The notes under the pieces are model-generated. The model searched no databases. It saw nothing but the letters and a program-made list of their open reading frames with translations, and was not told the DNA's origin. The position numbers and the translations under genes are program-made. Shown here piece by piece: positions 10,949 through 22,818 of a stretch of 64,000 nucleotides of DNA (positions are counted from its first letter, which is position 1; each line of letters opens with the position of its first letter). Source of the stretch: Procambarus clarkii (Eukaryota; Arthropoda; Malacostraca; Decapoda; Cambaridae); NCBI RefSeq assembly GCF_040958095.1, contig NC_091152.1, positions 14,125,916-14,189,915 of the forward strand, given 5' to 3'.

Positions 10949-11010
10949 ATGAGTAGTGTTGAGTGGTGATGAGTAGTGTTGAGTGGTGATGAGTTGTGTT
11001 GTGGTGAGTA
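10949..11010 (+). repeat. Short tandem repeat GAGTAGTGTTGAGTGGTGAT
   Basis: About three 20-base copies, the last degenerate. Confidence 0.75.
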
Positions 11011-11257
11011 GTGTGTTGATGAGAAGTGTTGCAGCGAGTATTTGGATAGTGTTCATCATCAAATACACGTGTATATCGTCTTGGGATTAGACGAAATAGA
11101 TGCAAATGTTGTCCTTGTATAGTGAGGTTGTGCTCCTTGTATGGTGAGGTTGTATTAAGATGTATTGTGGTCTACCAGAGTGGACTTCACTGTATTGTTG
11201 CCACCACATGGAGAGGTTGGTCACTCTTGCTGTATTTCATGGTGAGAGATGACAGTA

Positions 11258-11362
11258 AGCTCTCTATGGTGAGAGTGAGCTCTCTAATGGTGAGAGTGAG
11301 CTCTCTAATGGTTAGAGTGAGCTCTCTAATGGTGAGAGTGAGCTCTCTAATGGTGACTGAGC
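11258..11362 (+). repeat. 21-bp tandem repeat, about 5 units
   Basis: Units of AGCTCTCTAATGGTGAGAGTG-type sequence, one with GGTTAGAG; the first unit lacks one base. Confidence 0.85.
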
Positions 11363-11644
11363 GCACTCTCACTCATGGTGAGAGCTGGCAATGAGCGCTC
11401 CCTCTCTCTCATGGCTCACAAAATATAATTATTTTGGACAATATAATTAATAATTAAATACAGTCTCGTATACTGGCATAGAACAAAGAACAATTTACAC
11501 TTAACACAGGAACAGACGAGACAATAACGAGGAGTAATAATGATAAATCAATAACGTTAATTAGTAAAACCATCCAGTACAGGAAAATTGAAGTTTATGT
11601 AACTATTCGGCATTTTATAACCTCATTCGTTGGTGGAAAAAATG

Positions 11645-12144
11645 NNNNNNNNNNNNNNNNNNNNNNNNNNNNNNNNNNNNNNNNNNNNNNNNNNNNNNNN
11701 NNNNNNNNNNNNNNNNNNNNNNNNNNNNNNNNNNNNNNNNNNNNNNNNNNNNNNNNNNNNNNNNNNNNNNNNNNNNNNNNNNNNNNNNNNNNNNNNNNNN
11801 NNNNNNNNNNNNNNNNNNNNNNNNNNNNNNNNNNNNNNNNNNNNNNNNNNNNNNNNNNNNNNNNNNNNNNNNNNNNNNNNNNNNNNNNNNNNNNNNNNNN
11901 NNNNNNNNNNNNNNNNNNNNNNNNNNNNNNNNNNNNNNNNNNNNNNNNNNNNNNNNNNNNNNNNNNNNNNNNNNNNNNNNNNNNNNNNNNNNNNNNNNNN
12001 NNNNNNNNNNNNNNNNNNNNNNNNNNNNNNNNNNNNNNNNNNNNNNNNNNNNNNNNNNNNNNNNNNNNNNNNNNNNNNNNNNNNNNNNNNNNNNNNNNNN
12101 NNNNNNNNNNNNNNNNNNNNNNNNNNNNNNNNNNNNNNNNNNNN
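11645..12144. other. Assembly gap, 500 N
   Basis: Exactly 500 N, so probably a placeholder of fixed size rather than a measured length. It cuts a LINE RT frame. Continuity and orientation across it are not shown by the sequence. Confidence 0.99.
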
Positions 12145-12866
12145 ATACAAGTCAAGGACACTGGCCTGTAGTTCAGTGCCTCTTGTCTGTCGCCCTTTTT
12201 GTATATTGGGACCACATTCGCCGTCTTCCATATTTCTGGTAGGTCTCCCGTCTCTAGTGACTTACTATACACTATGGAGAGTGGCAGGCAAAGTGCCTCT
12301 GCACTCTCTTTCAGTACCCATGGTGAGATCCCATCTGGACCAACAGCCTTTCTAACATCCAGATCCAGCAGGTGTCTCTTGACCTCCTCTCTCGTAATTT
12401 CGAACTCCTCCAAGGCCGCCTGGTTTACCTCCCTTTCTCCTAGCACAGTGACCTCACCCTGTTCTATTGTGAAGACCTCCTGGAACCTCTTGTTGAGTTC
12501 CTCACACACCTCTCTGTCATTCTCTGTATACCTGTCCTCGCCTGTTCTAAGTTTCAATACCTGTTCTTTCACTGTTGTTTTCCTTCTGATGTGACTGTGG
12601 AGTAGCTTTGGTTCGGTCTTGGCTTTGTTTGCTATATCATTTTCAAAATTTTTCTCTGCTTCTCTTCTCACCCTGACGTACTCATTCCTGGTTCTCTGGT
12701 ATCTCTCTCTCCTTTCTGGTGTTCTGTTATTCCGGAAGTTCCTCCACGCCTTTTTGTTCAGTTTCTTCGCTTCCATACATGCCCTATTATACCATGGATT
12801 CTTCTGTTGCTTCTCGGATTTTTCCCTTTGGGCCGGGATGAACCTGTTTACTGCCTCCTGACACCT
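12145..12866 (-). pseudogene. LINE ORF2 fragment: start of RT domain
   Basis: About 240 codons open on the minus strand without a stop. It carries a basic linker (NPWYNRACMEAKKLNKKAWR), then DVRKAVGPDGISPWVLKE and NVVPIYKKGDRQEALNYRPV, the first conserved blocks of non-LTR RTs of the jockey/CR1-like type. The upstream end abuts a CA/TG microsatellite, so the endonuclease part is missing; the downstream end enters the N gap before the catalytic motif. An intact frame of this length suggests a fairly young insertion. Confidence 0.85.

Positions 12867-12938
<72 letters not shown>
12867..12938. repeat. TG microsatellite
   Basis: About 36 TG units at the 5' break of the LINE fragment. Confidence 0.95.
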
Positions 12939-12942
<4 letters not shown>

Positions 12943-13235
12943 TACTTAGTCCGTTTATATTTCACAATAAAACTTATTCATGCACATATGAATATACTGA
13001 TGGAACGTTTATTTAAAAATATTCAAATTACTGACAAACATTACAAATAACTTTGTTACAGCTCCCTGTCTATGCGTCGCTGTTGAAGCTGCAAAACCTT
13101 CTTCCCGTTGATACTGTTAGTAACGCTACGTCCCGTTGTTACCGTTAATACTCAAGAGTAATCACACTAACGCGACTGCATCAATGAGAAAATCCGCAGG
13201 AGCCGTCATGAGGCTTCTAGATCCGTCTGGAACGT

Positions 13236-13510
13236 GTGCTTGAGAACACCCAGAACATTGGTTCGAATCCTCATCACGGCTAATACTGATTCTCTCATTG
13301 TTAATACTGTTATTGTTCCGTTGATCAGGGTTTTGATTGGTTCTTGTCCTGTTATCCCCACTCTCCCGTTGTTGCTGCTAACGTCGTTCCTGTTATTCTT
13401 GTATTTTCTTTGGGGGTTGCTGCCCAGTCTGGCCATTATCCTCAAAGTTACCGACTCACAAACAAAAATCCACAAGGGCCGTGACGAGGATTCGAACCTG
13501 TGTGGATTTG
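13236..13510. repeat. Pair of inverted tRNA-like SINE fragments
   Basis: GGTTCGAATCCTCATCACGGC at about 13260 (plus; B-box-like) and GCCGTGACGAGGATTCGAACC at about 13477 (minus) are near inverse copies. Two SINE heads in opposite orientation, or the ends of a foldback element. 12940-13235 and 13510-13830 show nothing recognisable. Confidence 0.5.
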
Positions 13511-13834
13511 TTCATTTGATGCATCACGTTAGTGTGATATCTGTGTGTAATGTTACCGACTCTCAGAAAAGTGTGTTTTACTCACTTTTCTATTTTACTT
13601 TGTTAGCCCGACTGTGGCTAGGTGAACCTAGTGGCTAGGCGTCAGTTGGTTTTACCTAGTTACGTATCACACCAGCGAAGGGATATTGCCCAATCGCTCC
13701 ATAGAAAGAACGGCGCCCACTCGTCTCGCCCAGCCCAAAACGGCAACCCAAACGCTGGTAAACTGGAATCAACCAAAATTTGGGTTGATTTGCTGCAGGA
13801 TCTCTAATGTGAGACGGGGAAAGGTTTTTGTTGC

Positions 13835-13885
13835 AGGTCGGTGTTCGATCCCTGATGGTCCAAGTGGTTAGGGGCAGTATTTTCT
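13835..13885 (+). repeat. tRNA-derived SINE fragment
   Basis: CAGGTCGGTGTTCGATCCCTGATGG-type B-box region followed by GTCCAAGTGGTTAGGGG, the arrangement seen in the fuller SINE at 41985-42260. Confidence 0.5.
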
Positions 13886-13974
13886 ACAACAGGTGAGTGT
13901 AGTGCTTTTACAATGCTAACCAACATACTATATAATTACCTCTGTCCAGTATGGACGGAGGTAATTTCAAAGGA

Positions 13975-14075
13975 GTGAAAACTCCTCACCCGCTGAAGGA
14001 TTCGAACCCAGACAGCCAGGGGCTCCATGCACCGTGGTGTGTCTAGAACTTTCACAACTAGGCCACACTGACTTA
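13975..14075 (-). repeat. tRNA-derived SINE head
   Basis: On the minus strand GTGGCCTAGTTGTGAAAG resembles an A-box region and GGGTTCGAATCCTTC a B-box region, about 60 bases apart. Acceptor pairing is poor, so not called as a functional tRNA. Confidence 0.55.
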
Positions 14076-14204
14076 AAAGAATTCAAAGTCGTCAGACCCT
14101 TAACCCAATTCTCAACAGCACTCTGTGACCTTCATGGGCACAGATAAGTCATCAAATCACCTCTCATGGGAAGGGGGGGGGGGTTAAAGAGGGAGGGGAG
14201 GGAA

Positions 14205-14275
14205 TTAATCAGGGAAAAGCGCCAAGCCATTACGACTATATACCACTGGGAAAGGGTCAGGATGGGATGGGACAC
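14205..14275 (-). repeat. SINE 3' tail fragment
   Basis: GGGAAAAGCGCCAAGCCATT and GGGTCAGGATGGGATGGG are the tail of the SINE family at 40450-40640 and 56475-56700. Confidence 0.6.
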
Positions 14276-14429
14276 TGCATTAGACGACCGACAGTTACAA
14301 AAGCTGGGACCAGGAGCTAAAACTCTACGTTACAATCTGTATTAGGAAGGTACTGCCAGCAAAGTCCCAGACAGACTGGTCCTGAAGAGCGTACTAGAAA
14401 GACAACACAAAGATTAAGAGGCATTTCAC

Positions 14430-14511
14430 TACGGGCTCACCATAGCCCGTGCTACCTGGAACTTTTTGTTCCAGGTAGCGAATCTTATAACAACAACAGC
14501 AACAACAACAA
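14430..14511 (+). repeat. Double-hairpin repeat with (ACA)n tail, copy 1
   Basis: Two adjacent foldbacks: ACGGGCT...AGCCCGT and CTACCTGGAAC...GTTCCAGGTAG, then GCGAATCTTATAACAACAAC. Four further copies are at 22819, 28124, 29173 (minus) and 44430 (minus). Known only as a pattern; resembles a SINE 3' end with simple tail. 14512-14700 shows nothing. Confidence 0.7.
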
Positions 14512-14704
14512 AGAAGCATTTTATATTTAACGTTGAAAATCGTTCTGAAAGAGGCCTTATTATCCGGTTTAATTATGTAGTTGGCAGGTCTATAACAGCC
14601 TCGATATCAAGCGACGCCGTGATATGAATTCAAATAGATTGAATTTCACATAGCTATCAAACTTTGTCCATTTTAGGCTTTGCTGGAATTCGCTTCGTCT
14701 CATA

Positions 14705-15335
14705 GCGAGCGAGAGAACCCGCCTGGGATGGGTGGTGATGGGCTGGTGGTGAGGTGATGGGACGGTGGTGAGGTGGTGATGGGAGGGTGGTGAGGTGGTG
14801 ATGGGATGGGTGGTGATGGGATGGGTGGTGATGGGCTGGTGGTGAGGTGGTGATGGGCTGGTGGTGAGGTGGTGATGGGATGGGTGGTGATGGGCTGGTG
14901 GTGAGGTGATGGGATGGGTGGTGATGGGCTGGTGGTGAGGTGGTGATGGGATGGGTGGTGATGGGCTGGTGGTGAGGTGATGGGACGGTGGTGAGGTGGT
15001 GATGGGATGGTGGTGATGAGAGGGTGGTGAGGTGATGGGACGGTGGTGAGGTGGTGATGGGATGGTGGTGATGGGACGGTGGTGAGGTGATGGGACGGTG
15101 GTGAGGTGGTGATGGGATGGTGGTGATGGGACGGTGGTGAGGTGGTGATGGGATGGTGGTGATGGGACGGTGGTGAGGTGGTGATGGGATGGTGGTGATG
15201 GGAGGGTGGTGAGGTGATGGGAGAGTGATGGGAGGGTGGTGAGGTGGTGATGGGATGGTGGTGATGGGCTGGTGGTGAGGTGATGGGACGGTGGTGAGGT
15301 GGTGATGGGAGGGTGGTGAGTTGATGGGACGGCAA
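14705..15335 (+). repeat. GGTGGTGATGGG-type degenerate minisatellite
   Basis: Irregular alternation of GGTGGTGAGGT, GATGGGACGGT and GATGGGCTGGT modules over 630 bases. The His/Pro/Ser-rich reverse frame of 211 codons is a by-product. 15336-15968 holds no recognisable feature. Confidence 0.85.
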
Positions 15336-15968
15336 AGGACTAATCGTGTAGTGGTGGATGGGCGAGAAGATGGGAATGCATCATTTCAAAACACTATTTA
15401 GAAACGAGGGAACATGAGAACCTGAATGTTGGAAATCGCGGAAAGGATGAGGATAGATGGGTGTGGAAGAGGAGGGAGAGGCAATGCAGGAAGAGACACA
15501 GGATGTCTGGAATAGACAACGGTAACAAGGGGAAACCAAGATAGAAGAAGGGGAGATAGAATGATTATAATAACGGCTGACAATAATGAGAGGAAGAATG
15601 ATGAATGACAGGAAGAGGGAATAATGGATTTATTAAATAATTTATCTGGCTGCGAATGTGTGTGTATCCGTATAATCAGTGTATCGAGCCTTGCACCTCA
15701 ACTCTGGTTATTAACACAGGGGGCAAAGCAGTACCAGCCTCGGGGAGGAGGAAAGTTATACACACAATTATATAATCGCACACAATTATATTCCCTCTGG
15801 TGTAAGCTTATATTCCACCTCTTACTAGTTGACTCAGTTTACCAGCGGCAGATAACGGGCGCTTCGTCACCAGTCCTGGGACCACATGTACCAAGACTTA
15901 TCTATAGAGAAACGTCTAGGCAAAAGGTCTAATTCAATATACACAGGACTTGTGATTTACATGTTCAT

Positions 15969-17038
15969 CACACACACACACACACACTCACTCACACACT
16001 CACTCACACACTCACTCACACACTCACTCACACACTCACTCACACACTCACTCACACACTCACTCACACACTCACTCACACACTCACTCACACACTCACT
16101 CACTCACACACTCACTCACACACACTCACTCACTCACACACTCACTCACTCACACACTCACTCACTCACACACTCACTCACTCACACACACACTCACTCA
16201 CACACTCACTCACACACTCACTCACTCACACACACACTCACTCACACACTCACTCACTCACACACTCACTCACTCACACACTCACTCACTCACACACTCA
16301 CTCACTCACACACTCACTCACTCACACACTCACTCACTCACACACTCACTCACTCACACACTCACTCACTCACACACTCACTCACACACACACTCACTCA
16401 CACACTCACACACTCACTCACACACTCACTCACACACTCACTCACTCACTCACACACTCACACACTCACACACTCACTCACACACACACTCACTCACACA
16501 CTCACACACTCACACACTCACTCACACACTCACACACTCACTCACTCACACACTCACTCACACACTCACTCACACACTCACTCACACACTCACACACTCA
16601 CTCACACACTCACTCACACACACACTCACTCACACACTCACTCACACACTCACTCACTCACACACTCACTCACACACTCACTCACACACTCACTCACACA
16701 CTCACTCACACACTCACTCACACACTCACTCACACACTCACTCACACACTCACTCACACACTCACTCACACACTCACTCACACACTCACTCACACACTCA
16801 CTCACACACTCACTCACACACTCACTCACACACTCACTCACACACTCACTCACACACTCACTCACACACTCACTCACACACTCACTCACTCACACTCACT
16901 CACACTCACTCACACTCACTCACACTCACTCACACACTCACTCACACACTCACTCACACACTCACTCACACACTCACTCACACACTCACTCACACACTCA
17001 CTCACACACACACTCACTCACACACTCACTCACTCACA
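15969..17038. repeat. CACACACTCACT microsatellite, about 1.07 kb
   Basis: Mixed CA and CACT units in higher-order blocks; the middle (about 16670-16880) is a regular 12-base repeat. The 397-codon Thr/His/Leu/Ser frame is a by-product. Confidence 0.95.
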
Positions 17039-17084
17039 CGCACAAACTGTTTGTGGACATCACCAAGTTGATAAGTTAAGAACA

Positions 17085-17235
17085 ATAGAAACTTGTAAAC
17101 AGATGCAAGAGGATCTGCACCAGCAACGGGGATTGTCGTGAGAGATGGCTACTGGAATTCAACCCAGAAAAATGTAAGATTATGAGAATTTGTAAAGGAG
17201 AAAAAAGTTCTCTGAAATGATAAGAAATGAACAGG
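17085..17235 (+). pseudogene. LINE RT fragment (thumb boundary)
   Basis: RWLLEFNPEKCKIMR is a conserved segment just after the catalytic region of non-LTR RTs. The part before it (QEDLHQ) is in another frame and stops follow directly. 17236-17590 has no other feature. Confidence 0.6.
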
Positions 17236-17589
17236 GAGATATAAATATATCCTTGATACAAAACAAGAAAATCACTAAGCTTGAAGCCTCAGACTTGAGT
17301 CAAGTACGTACGAACAAAGGTACTTCGTTACCTTTGCAGCTTATGGGAAGCTGAGAACCACATGAACGACTTTTAGGAACCTAAGGAACTAAACTTACTA
17401 GAGGAACCTAGAGAAGGAAGATTCCTTGAAGAGGTTCAACGTGTGTGTGAAACTGTCATAAGAATGTTCCGTCCTGAGATGGTGCCCCCCCCCACTCTAT
17501 CCCATCCTATCCCAACAACGCATCCCAGCATCCCTCAACACTTCTATCATCATCCCACCCACTTCAATCATTCTAACACCACCCTCTAC

Positions 17590-17662
17590 CCGACTTGAGA
17601 ATGGTCCAGGACGGACCGAAACGTCGTCGTCCCTTCACCTTCTAGCGTGTGGTCTGGTCAAC
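17590..17662 (+). repeat. Dispersed 70-bp repeat, copy 1
   Basis: ACTTGAGAATGGTCCAGGAC, CGAAACGTCGTCGTC and CTTCTAGCGTGTGGTCTGGT recur in inverse orientation at 29089-29160. No coding potential. Confidence 0.7.
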
Positions 17663-17994
17663 CACCCTCTATCCCTTCCTCCACACGTCCCCGATCCTTA
17701 CCCAACAAATTTCCTTTCACCTGATACCCCTGCTATCATAACCTTAAAAATTCCCCTCCAAACACTCATCTCCCCCACCATTTTGACTAAACTCCCCAGA
17801 ACCTCGGCTCTTACTCTCCCCCGCCATCTTAACTGTCTCCTCCCCAGGTCCCAGAGGACACTTGGGGGAGGAGAGACAGGGGCAGACAGTAGAGCTCATC
17901 TGACTTGCTAACCTCAACAAGTGGGGAGAGTAGGTAAGTACCTTGTTATTGAAATGAGGGTAGAGTCGTTTGTCCTATTCGCGGAGGGCAGTGG

Positions 17995-18080
17995 AAGGGC
18001 AGTGGAGGGGGGGGGGGATAGGGGGGGATAGGGGGGATAGGGGGAGGGATAGAGGGAGGGAGGGAGGGATAGGGGGAGGG
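17995..18080 (+). repeat. G-rich GATAGGGGGG tract
   Basis: GGGGGGATAG repeats with long G runs. 17663-17994 is C-rich unremarkable sequence. Confidence 0.8.
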
Positions 18081-18174
18081 GTACTTCACAATACACATTT
18101 TATTATTGCTGATTATACTCGTTATTCAATTATTATTACCTGTTTTTATCAATGTATGATGTACATATGATATC

Positions 18175-18345
18175 TCACGATATCACATGAGCTATCGTGC
18201 CACATGAGCTATCGTGAGATATCGTGCCACATGTGCTATCGTGCCACATGAACTATCGTGAGATATCGTGCCACATGAGCTATCGTGAGATATTGTGTAA
18301 CATGAGCTATCGTGAGATATCGTGTAACGAGCTATCGTAAGATAG
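18175..18345. repeat. Tandem repeat GAGCTATCGTGAGATATCGTG
   Basis: Five to six copies of about 27-31 bases built from GAGCTATCGTG, AGATATCGTG and CCACAT. The unit is partly self-complementary around GATATC. Confidence 0.8.
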
Positions 18346-18409
18346 CATCGCTAGAGATGGAGCCCATCCCTTGACCAGAGACAGAAATATGTCAGGTGAA
18401 GGTAAACTC

Positions 18410-18490
18410 GTTATCTCATGGACTTGTCGGTAGAGCAACGAACTCGGTTCTTGCAGGGTCGGAGTTCGAGTCCCGATGGTAACAAGAGAA
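18410..18490 (+). repeat. tRNA-like sequence, SINE head
   Basis: GTCGGTAGAGCAACGAACTC (D-arm-like) and GAGTTCGAGTCCCGATGGT (T-arm-like). Too degenerate for a tRNA gene. 18491-19250 shows only a short CAGA run at about 18594. Confidence 0.45.
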
Positions 18491-19251
18491 TCCATTCCTT
18501 CAGTTCGTTCCAGCTATTTACCTTTTTCCAACCGCCAAATCTTGACGGAGGAACACAGGGTCATTCTAAACTGGCCCTACCTGTCTTTAGTAGACAGACA
18601 GACAGACAGAGGCATTAATCGCTTAAAGCACCTTCGGGAAGAAAACCCCGAAAAAAACGGGGGAATAATGTTACCTAAGGCTGTAAATTTCCCCTCATTA
18701 AGGCATTACTGTCAGATGGGGGATATTTAGATTCCAGTTAGTGTGTCTGTGTATATAATCCTGGGTGGCGTTCGAAATGGTCTGGGATGATATCTTTAAG
18801 CTACCCTGACAGCCCTCTAGTTAATGCCTAGTTTTATTGACATCAGTATTATTATTACCCTAGTACTGCAAGTTGATTTATATTTAAAACCCTTGATTTC
18901 AGTGTTTTTTTTACTGACTAATACAAGTTACATAATCTCAACACATGTACTTCAGGATCTTCAATGATCGTATGCTCAATTCATACATTATATTCATACA
19001 TATTTATATACTGTATTCATATATTTTATCGAGCAGTAAATTTGTTACATTGTGTATCACATGTTTTACTTCTGTATTGAACGAGATTCTAACAGGAAAT
19101 AAAGGAAGAAAATGAAGATAGTTTCCCTTTCTAGTAAAGATTTCTGCTTCAGAAGCAACATTGCAGCGACATGGGCATCTCTCCACGGATCCCACCACTT
19201 CCTTATACTAGAAACACATATCCCAGAAAAAAATTGGTCCATGTTTTGGGT

Positions 19252-19570
19252 TACACACACACAAGGATGACCGGGTAAACAAGGATGAACTATTCAACAC
19301 TGGTGGGACGCGAATAAGGGGACACAGGTGGAAGCTGAGTACCCACATGAGCCACAGAGACGTTAGAAGGAACTTTTTCAGTGTCAGAGTAGTTAACAGA
19401 TGGAATGCATTAGGCAGTGATGTGGTGGAGGCTGACTCCATACACAGTTTCAAATGTAGATATGATAGAGCCCAATAGGCTCAGGAATCTGTACACCTGT
19501 TGATTAACGGCTGAGAGGCGGGACCAAATAGCCAAAGCTCAACCCCCGCAAGGACAAATAGGTGAGTACA
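19252..19570 (+). pseudogene. LINE ORF2 C-terminus plus 3' untranslated tail
   Basis: Open for about 70 codons with GGTRIRGHRWKLS and FFSVRVVNRWNALGSDVVEA, the C-terminal hallmark of CR1/jockey-like RT proteins, ending at a stop near 19478. The following GAGAGGCGGGACCAAA and CAACCCCCGCAAG motifs form a conserved tail found elsewhere here (27415, 34800, 51655, 57133). A 5'-truncated LINE copy. 19571-19860 shows nothing. Confidence 0.8.
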
Positions 19571-19861
19571 CACCCACACCACGCAATAATACCCGCACGC
19601 ACAGAGACCTCAAAGCAATACCCTTCTCCAGGGCTGTGTGGACCGAATACCAATCAGTGTGGGGCTACGCTGCTCCTCTCTTACCCTGGCTACTGACGTG
19701 TACCAAACTGTCGTGTTTGATCCACCTGGGCCTGGATTACGAACATCTGATCCACCTGGATTATAATAAAGTATTGATTATATTTTTACCAGGACATTGG
19801 TTAAATAAATTAATAAATGTCCTGGTAAATGTCCTTTAATCATGGTTATAATATACTTGCA

Positions 19862-19905
19862 TCGGTAGCAGCAGCAGCAGCAGCAGTAGCAGTAGCAGCA
19901 GTAGT

Positions 19906-19943
<38 letters not shown>

Positions 19944-20058
19944 CAGCAGCAGCAGTAGTAGCAGCAGCAGCAGTAGTAGCAGCAGCAGCAGCAGTAGTAG
20001 CAGCAGCAGCAGCAGTAGCAGCAGCAGCAGTAGTAGCAGCAGCAGCAGCAGCAGCAGT

Positions 20059-20106
<48 letters not shown>
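19862..20106 (+). repeat. Imperfect CAG/TAG trinucleotide repeat
   Basis: About 80 triplets of GCA with interspersed GTA, open as poly-Ala/Val on the plus strand and Leu- and Cys-rich frames on the minus strand. No evidence for a gene. Confidence 0.95.
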
Positions 20107-20108
<2 letters not shown>

Positions 20109-20369
20109 TAATGGCCGCCATCTCCTCCACACAAGGCACCATTCACTCCAGCATTACAGTCGACCCTCCACCCAGAGTATCCCATCCCCCTTCCTTTTAC
20201 TTCGTCCCTTCCTTCATCTGCACCCCATCCTCCTACAGTCACCGTCCTCTCCTAGTACTCCCATCCTAAACCCATTCCTTCCTATACTCACCCCTTCTCC
20301 CTTAGTCCCAAGTCCCCTTCCCCAAAGCCCCCATCACTCCTCAAAGCCCCTTCTCCAAGCTCCACCATT

Positions 20370-21117
20370 CCACAAGGGTCCCTTCCCCAAGCCCCACCAC
20401 TCCACAAAGCCCCTTCCCCAAGCCCCACCACTCCACAAAGCCCCTTCCCCAAGCCCCACCACTCCACAAAGCCCTTCCCCAAGCCCCACCACTCCACAAA
20501 GACCCTTCCCCAAGCCCCACCACTCCACAAAGACCCTTCCCCAAGCCCCACCACTCCACAAAGACCCTTCCCCAAGCCCCACCACTCCACAAAGACCCTT
20601 CCCCAAGCCCCACCACTCCACAAAGCCCTTCCCCAAGCCCCGCCACTCCACAAAGCCCCTTCCCCAAGCCCCACCACTCCACAAAGCCCTTCCCCAAGCC
20701 CCACCACTCCACAAAGACCCTTCCCCAAGCCCCACCACTCCACAAAGCCCCTTCCCCAAGCCCCACCACTCTACAAAGACCCTTCCCCAAGCCCCACCAC
20801 TCCACAAAGCCCTTCCCCCAGCCCCACCACTCCACAAAGCCCTTCCCCAAGCCCCACCACTCCACAAAGCCCCTTCCCCAAGCCCCACCACTCCACAAAG
20901 CCCTTCCCCAAGCCCCACCACTCCACAAAGCCCTTCCCCAAGCCCCGCCACTCCACAAAGACCCTTCCCCAATCCCCGCCACTCCACAAAGCCCTTCCCC
21001 AAGCCCCACCACTCCACAAAGCTCCTTCTCCAAGCCCCACCACTCCACAAAGACCCTTCCCCAAGCCCCGCCACTCCACAAAGCCCTTCCCCAAGCCCCA
21101 CCACTCCACAAAGCCCT
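20370..21117 (+). repeat. 31/32-bp minisatellite, about 23 units
   Basis: Units of CCCCAAGCCCCACCACTCCA followed by CAAAGCCCTTC, CAAAGACCCTTC or CAAAGCCCCTTC. Units of 31 and 32 bases are mixed, which keeps several reverse frames open by shifting; not a gene. Confidence 0.9.
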
Positions 21118-21359
21118 TCTAATCTCTTCCCGGCTTTTTCAACGCCCACAACAGCCTCATCCGTCTCCACGTTGTCCTCTGTTTTATGCTGGCCAGCAAT
21201 TCTGCCGAGGAGAGAGGGGTGGGGAGGACAGAAGAAGAGGAAAGAGGGGAGAATGAGGGAATGAAGGAGAGGGAGGAAGAGGGATTTAAAATCAGGCATG
21301 TGGTAGGAGACAGGGGGAAAAACCTAGATGTACAAAGGAATAAGAAGAACCTAAGAATA

Positions 21360-21640
21360 AAGGTAACTGCAGAAGACCTATTGGCCATACGAGGCAGCTC
21401 CTATTTATAACCCCCCAATCCCACTCATATACATGTCTAACCCACGCTTGAAACAATCGAGGGACCCCACCTCCACCACGTTACGCGGCAATTGGTTCCA
21501 CAAATCAACAACCATCTTACTGAACCAGTATTTACCCAAGTCTTTTCTAGATCTAAACTTATCCAATTTATACCCATTGTTTCGTGTTCTGTCTTGTGTT
21601 GATACTTTTAATACCCCTATTAATATCCCACAAACGCCAA
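21360..21640 (-). pseudogene. LINE ORF2 C-terminus (second family), copy 1
   Basis: Minus-strand reading includes RTRNNGYKLDKFRSRKDLG and WNQLPRNVVEVGSLDCFKRG, an RT C-terminal module of a non-LTR element, ending in DMYMSGIGGL. A close copy lies at 29525-29757. 21641-22185 is G-rich without a recognisable feature. Confidence 0.75.
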
Positions 21641-22187
21641 GAAAGAAGAGGGGAAACAGGTGTAGGAGAATTAGAGAGATGTGGAAATGTGAAAATTGTT
21701 TATGAGATAGAGGAGATGGGATCAAACACGGGAAGCGGGACTGAGACTGGGGAGGAGAATGGGGGAGAAGGGAGGGGGTGTGGGGAGCTGGGGAGGGGGT
21801 GAGGGGAGCCGGGGAGGGGGTGAGGGAAGCCAAGAGGGGTGGTGACTGAAGTACAAGGGAATGAAAGGTAGGGATTGAATGGGTTGGAAGCAAGGGTTGA
21901 GGATTGCCACTCAATCTTTTTAACATATGCACAGCTAATCTACCCCATCCCCAGCATGGGGATCTACTCCCCACTCTCCCCAGCATGGGGGATCTACCCC
22001 CTCCCCAACATAGGGAATACATCACATGCACTGACGATGTAACTATAACAGTCTGCCAACCAGGACAATCAAGGTCGTTAGCGGCCAATATAACCAAGGC
22101 GACAATTGAATTCATAATCAACGTTGAAATCAATGAAAAATAGGCACCAGCAAGGAAAAATTGCAAATAACCCAACTGTCAAGAAGA

Positions 22188-22468
22188 AACCCAGAGCCCT
22201 TGACAACCCAGAGCCCTTGACAACCCAGAGCCCTTGACAACCCAGAGCCCTTGACAACCCAGAGCCCTTGACAACCCAGAGCCCTCGACAACCCAGAGCC
22301 CTCGACAACCCAGAGCCCTCGACAACCCAGAGCCCTTGACAACCCAGAGCCCTCGACAACCCAGAGCCCTCGACAACCCAGAGCCCTTGACAACCCAGAG
22401 CCCTTGACAACCCAGAGCCCTTGACAACCCAGAGCCCTTGACAACCCAGAGCCCTTGACAACCCAGAT
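22188..22468 (+). repeat. 18-bp minisatellite, about 15.5 units
   Basis: ACCCAGAGCCCTTGACAA units with TTGAC/TCGAC variants. 22469-22818 shows nothing else. Confidence 0.95.
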
Positions 22469-22818
22469 CCATCATGCGAATACAGGTAGAATACTGGGAC
22501 TCGAAATTAATAAAAGAACAAAAATTCGCTTAAATGGCAGAATAAAGTGAAAAAAACAGCCTTAGGGTTGAAAACAGTGAAGATTCTTAAGGCTGTTTTA
22601 ATATTCCGTAGCGTTAGTACTAACATACAAACCCCTGAACATCAGACTACAACAGCATATTCCACCAGGGTGGAATATGATCGGAATGCTGGCAGAACCA
22701 ACGGTAAAAATATACCACTTCAAGATGAGACGTCTCACTCCCCACCGCTGGAGGGCCACGGAGCTTTTATTGTCTTGACGGGAACCGAGCCTCCATAATA
22801 AGTAATTATTATTTTTCT

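Noticed and set aside
11595-12965. 456-codon frame across the gap
   Set aside because: Runs through 500 N; only the part from 12145 to 12866 has evidence, and the far side is not RT-like.
16650-16889. SECV-repeat and Thr/His-repeat proteins
   Set aside because: Pure translation of a microsatellite.
19836-20142. Poly-Leu, poly-Ala and poly-Cys proteins
   Set aside because: All frames of a CAG/TAG repeat; no flanking domain.
20334-21299. Gly/Trp-rich 321-codon reverse frame
   Set aside because: Minisatellite of mixed 31/32-bp units; no non-repeat conserved part.
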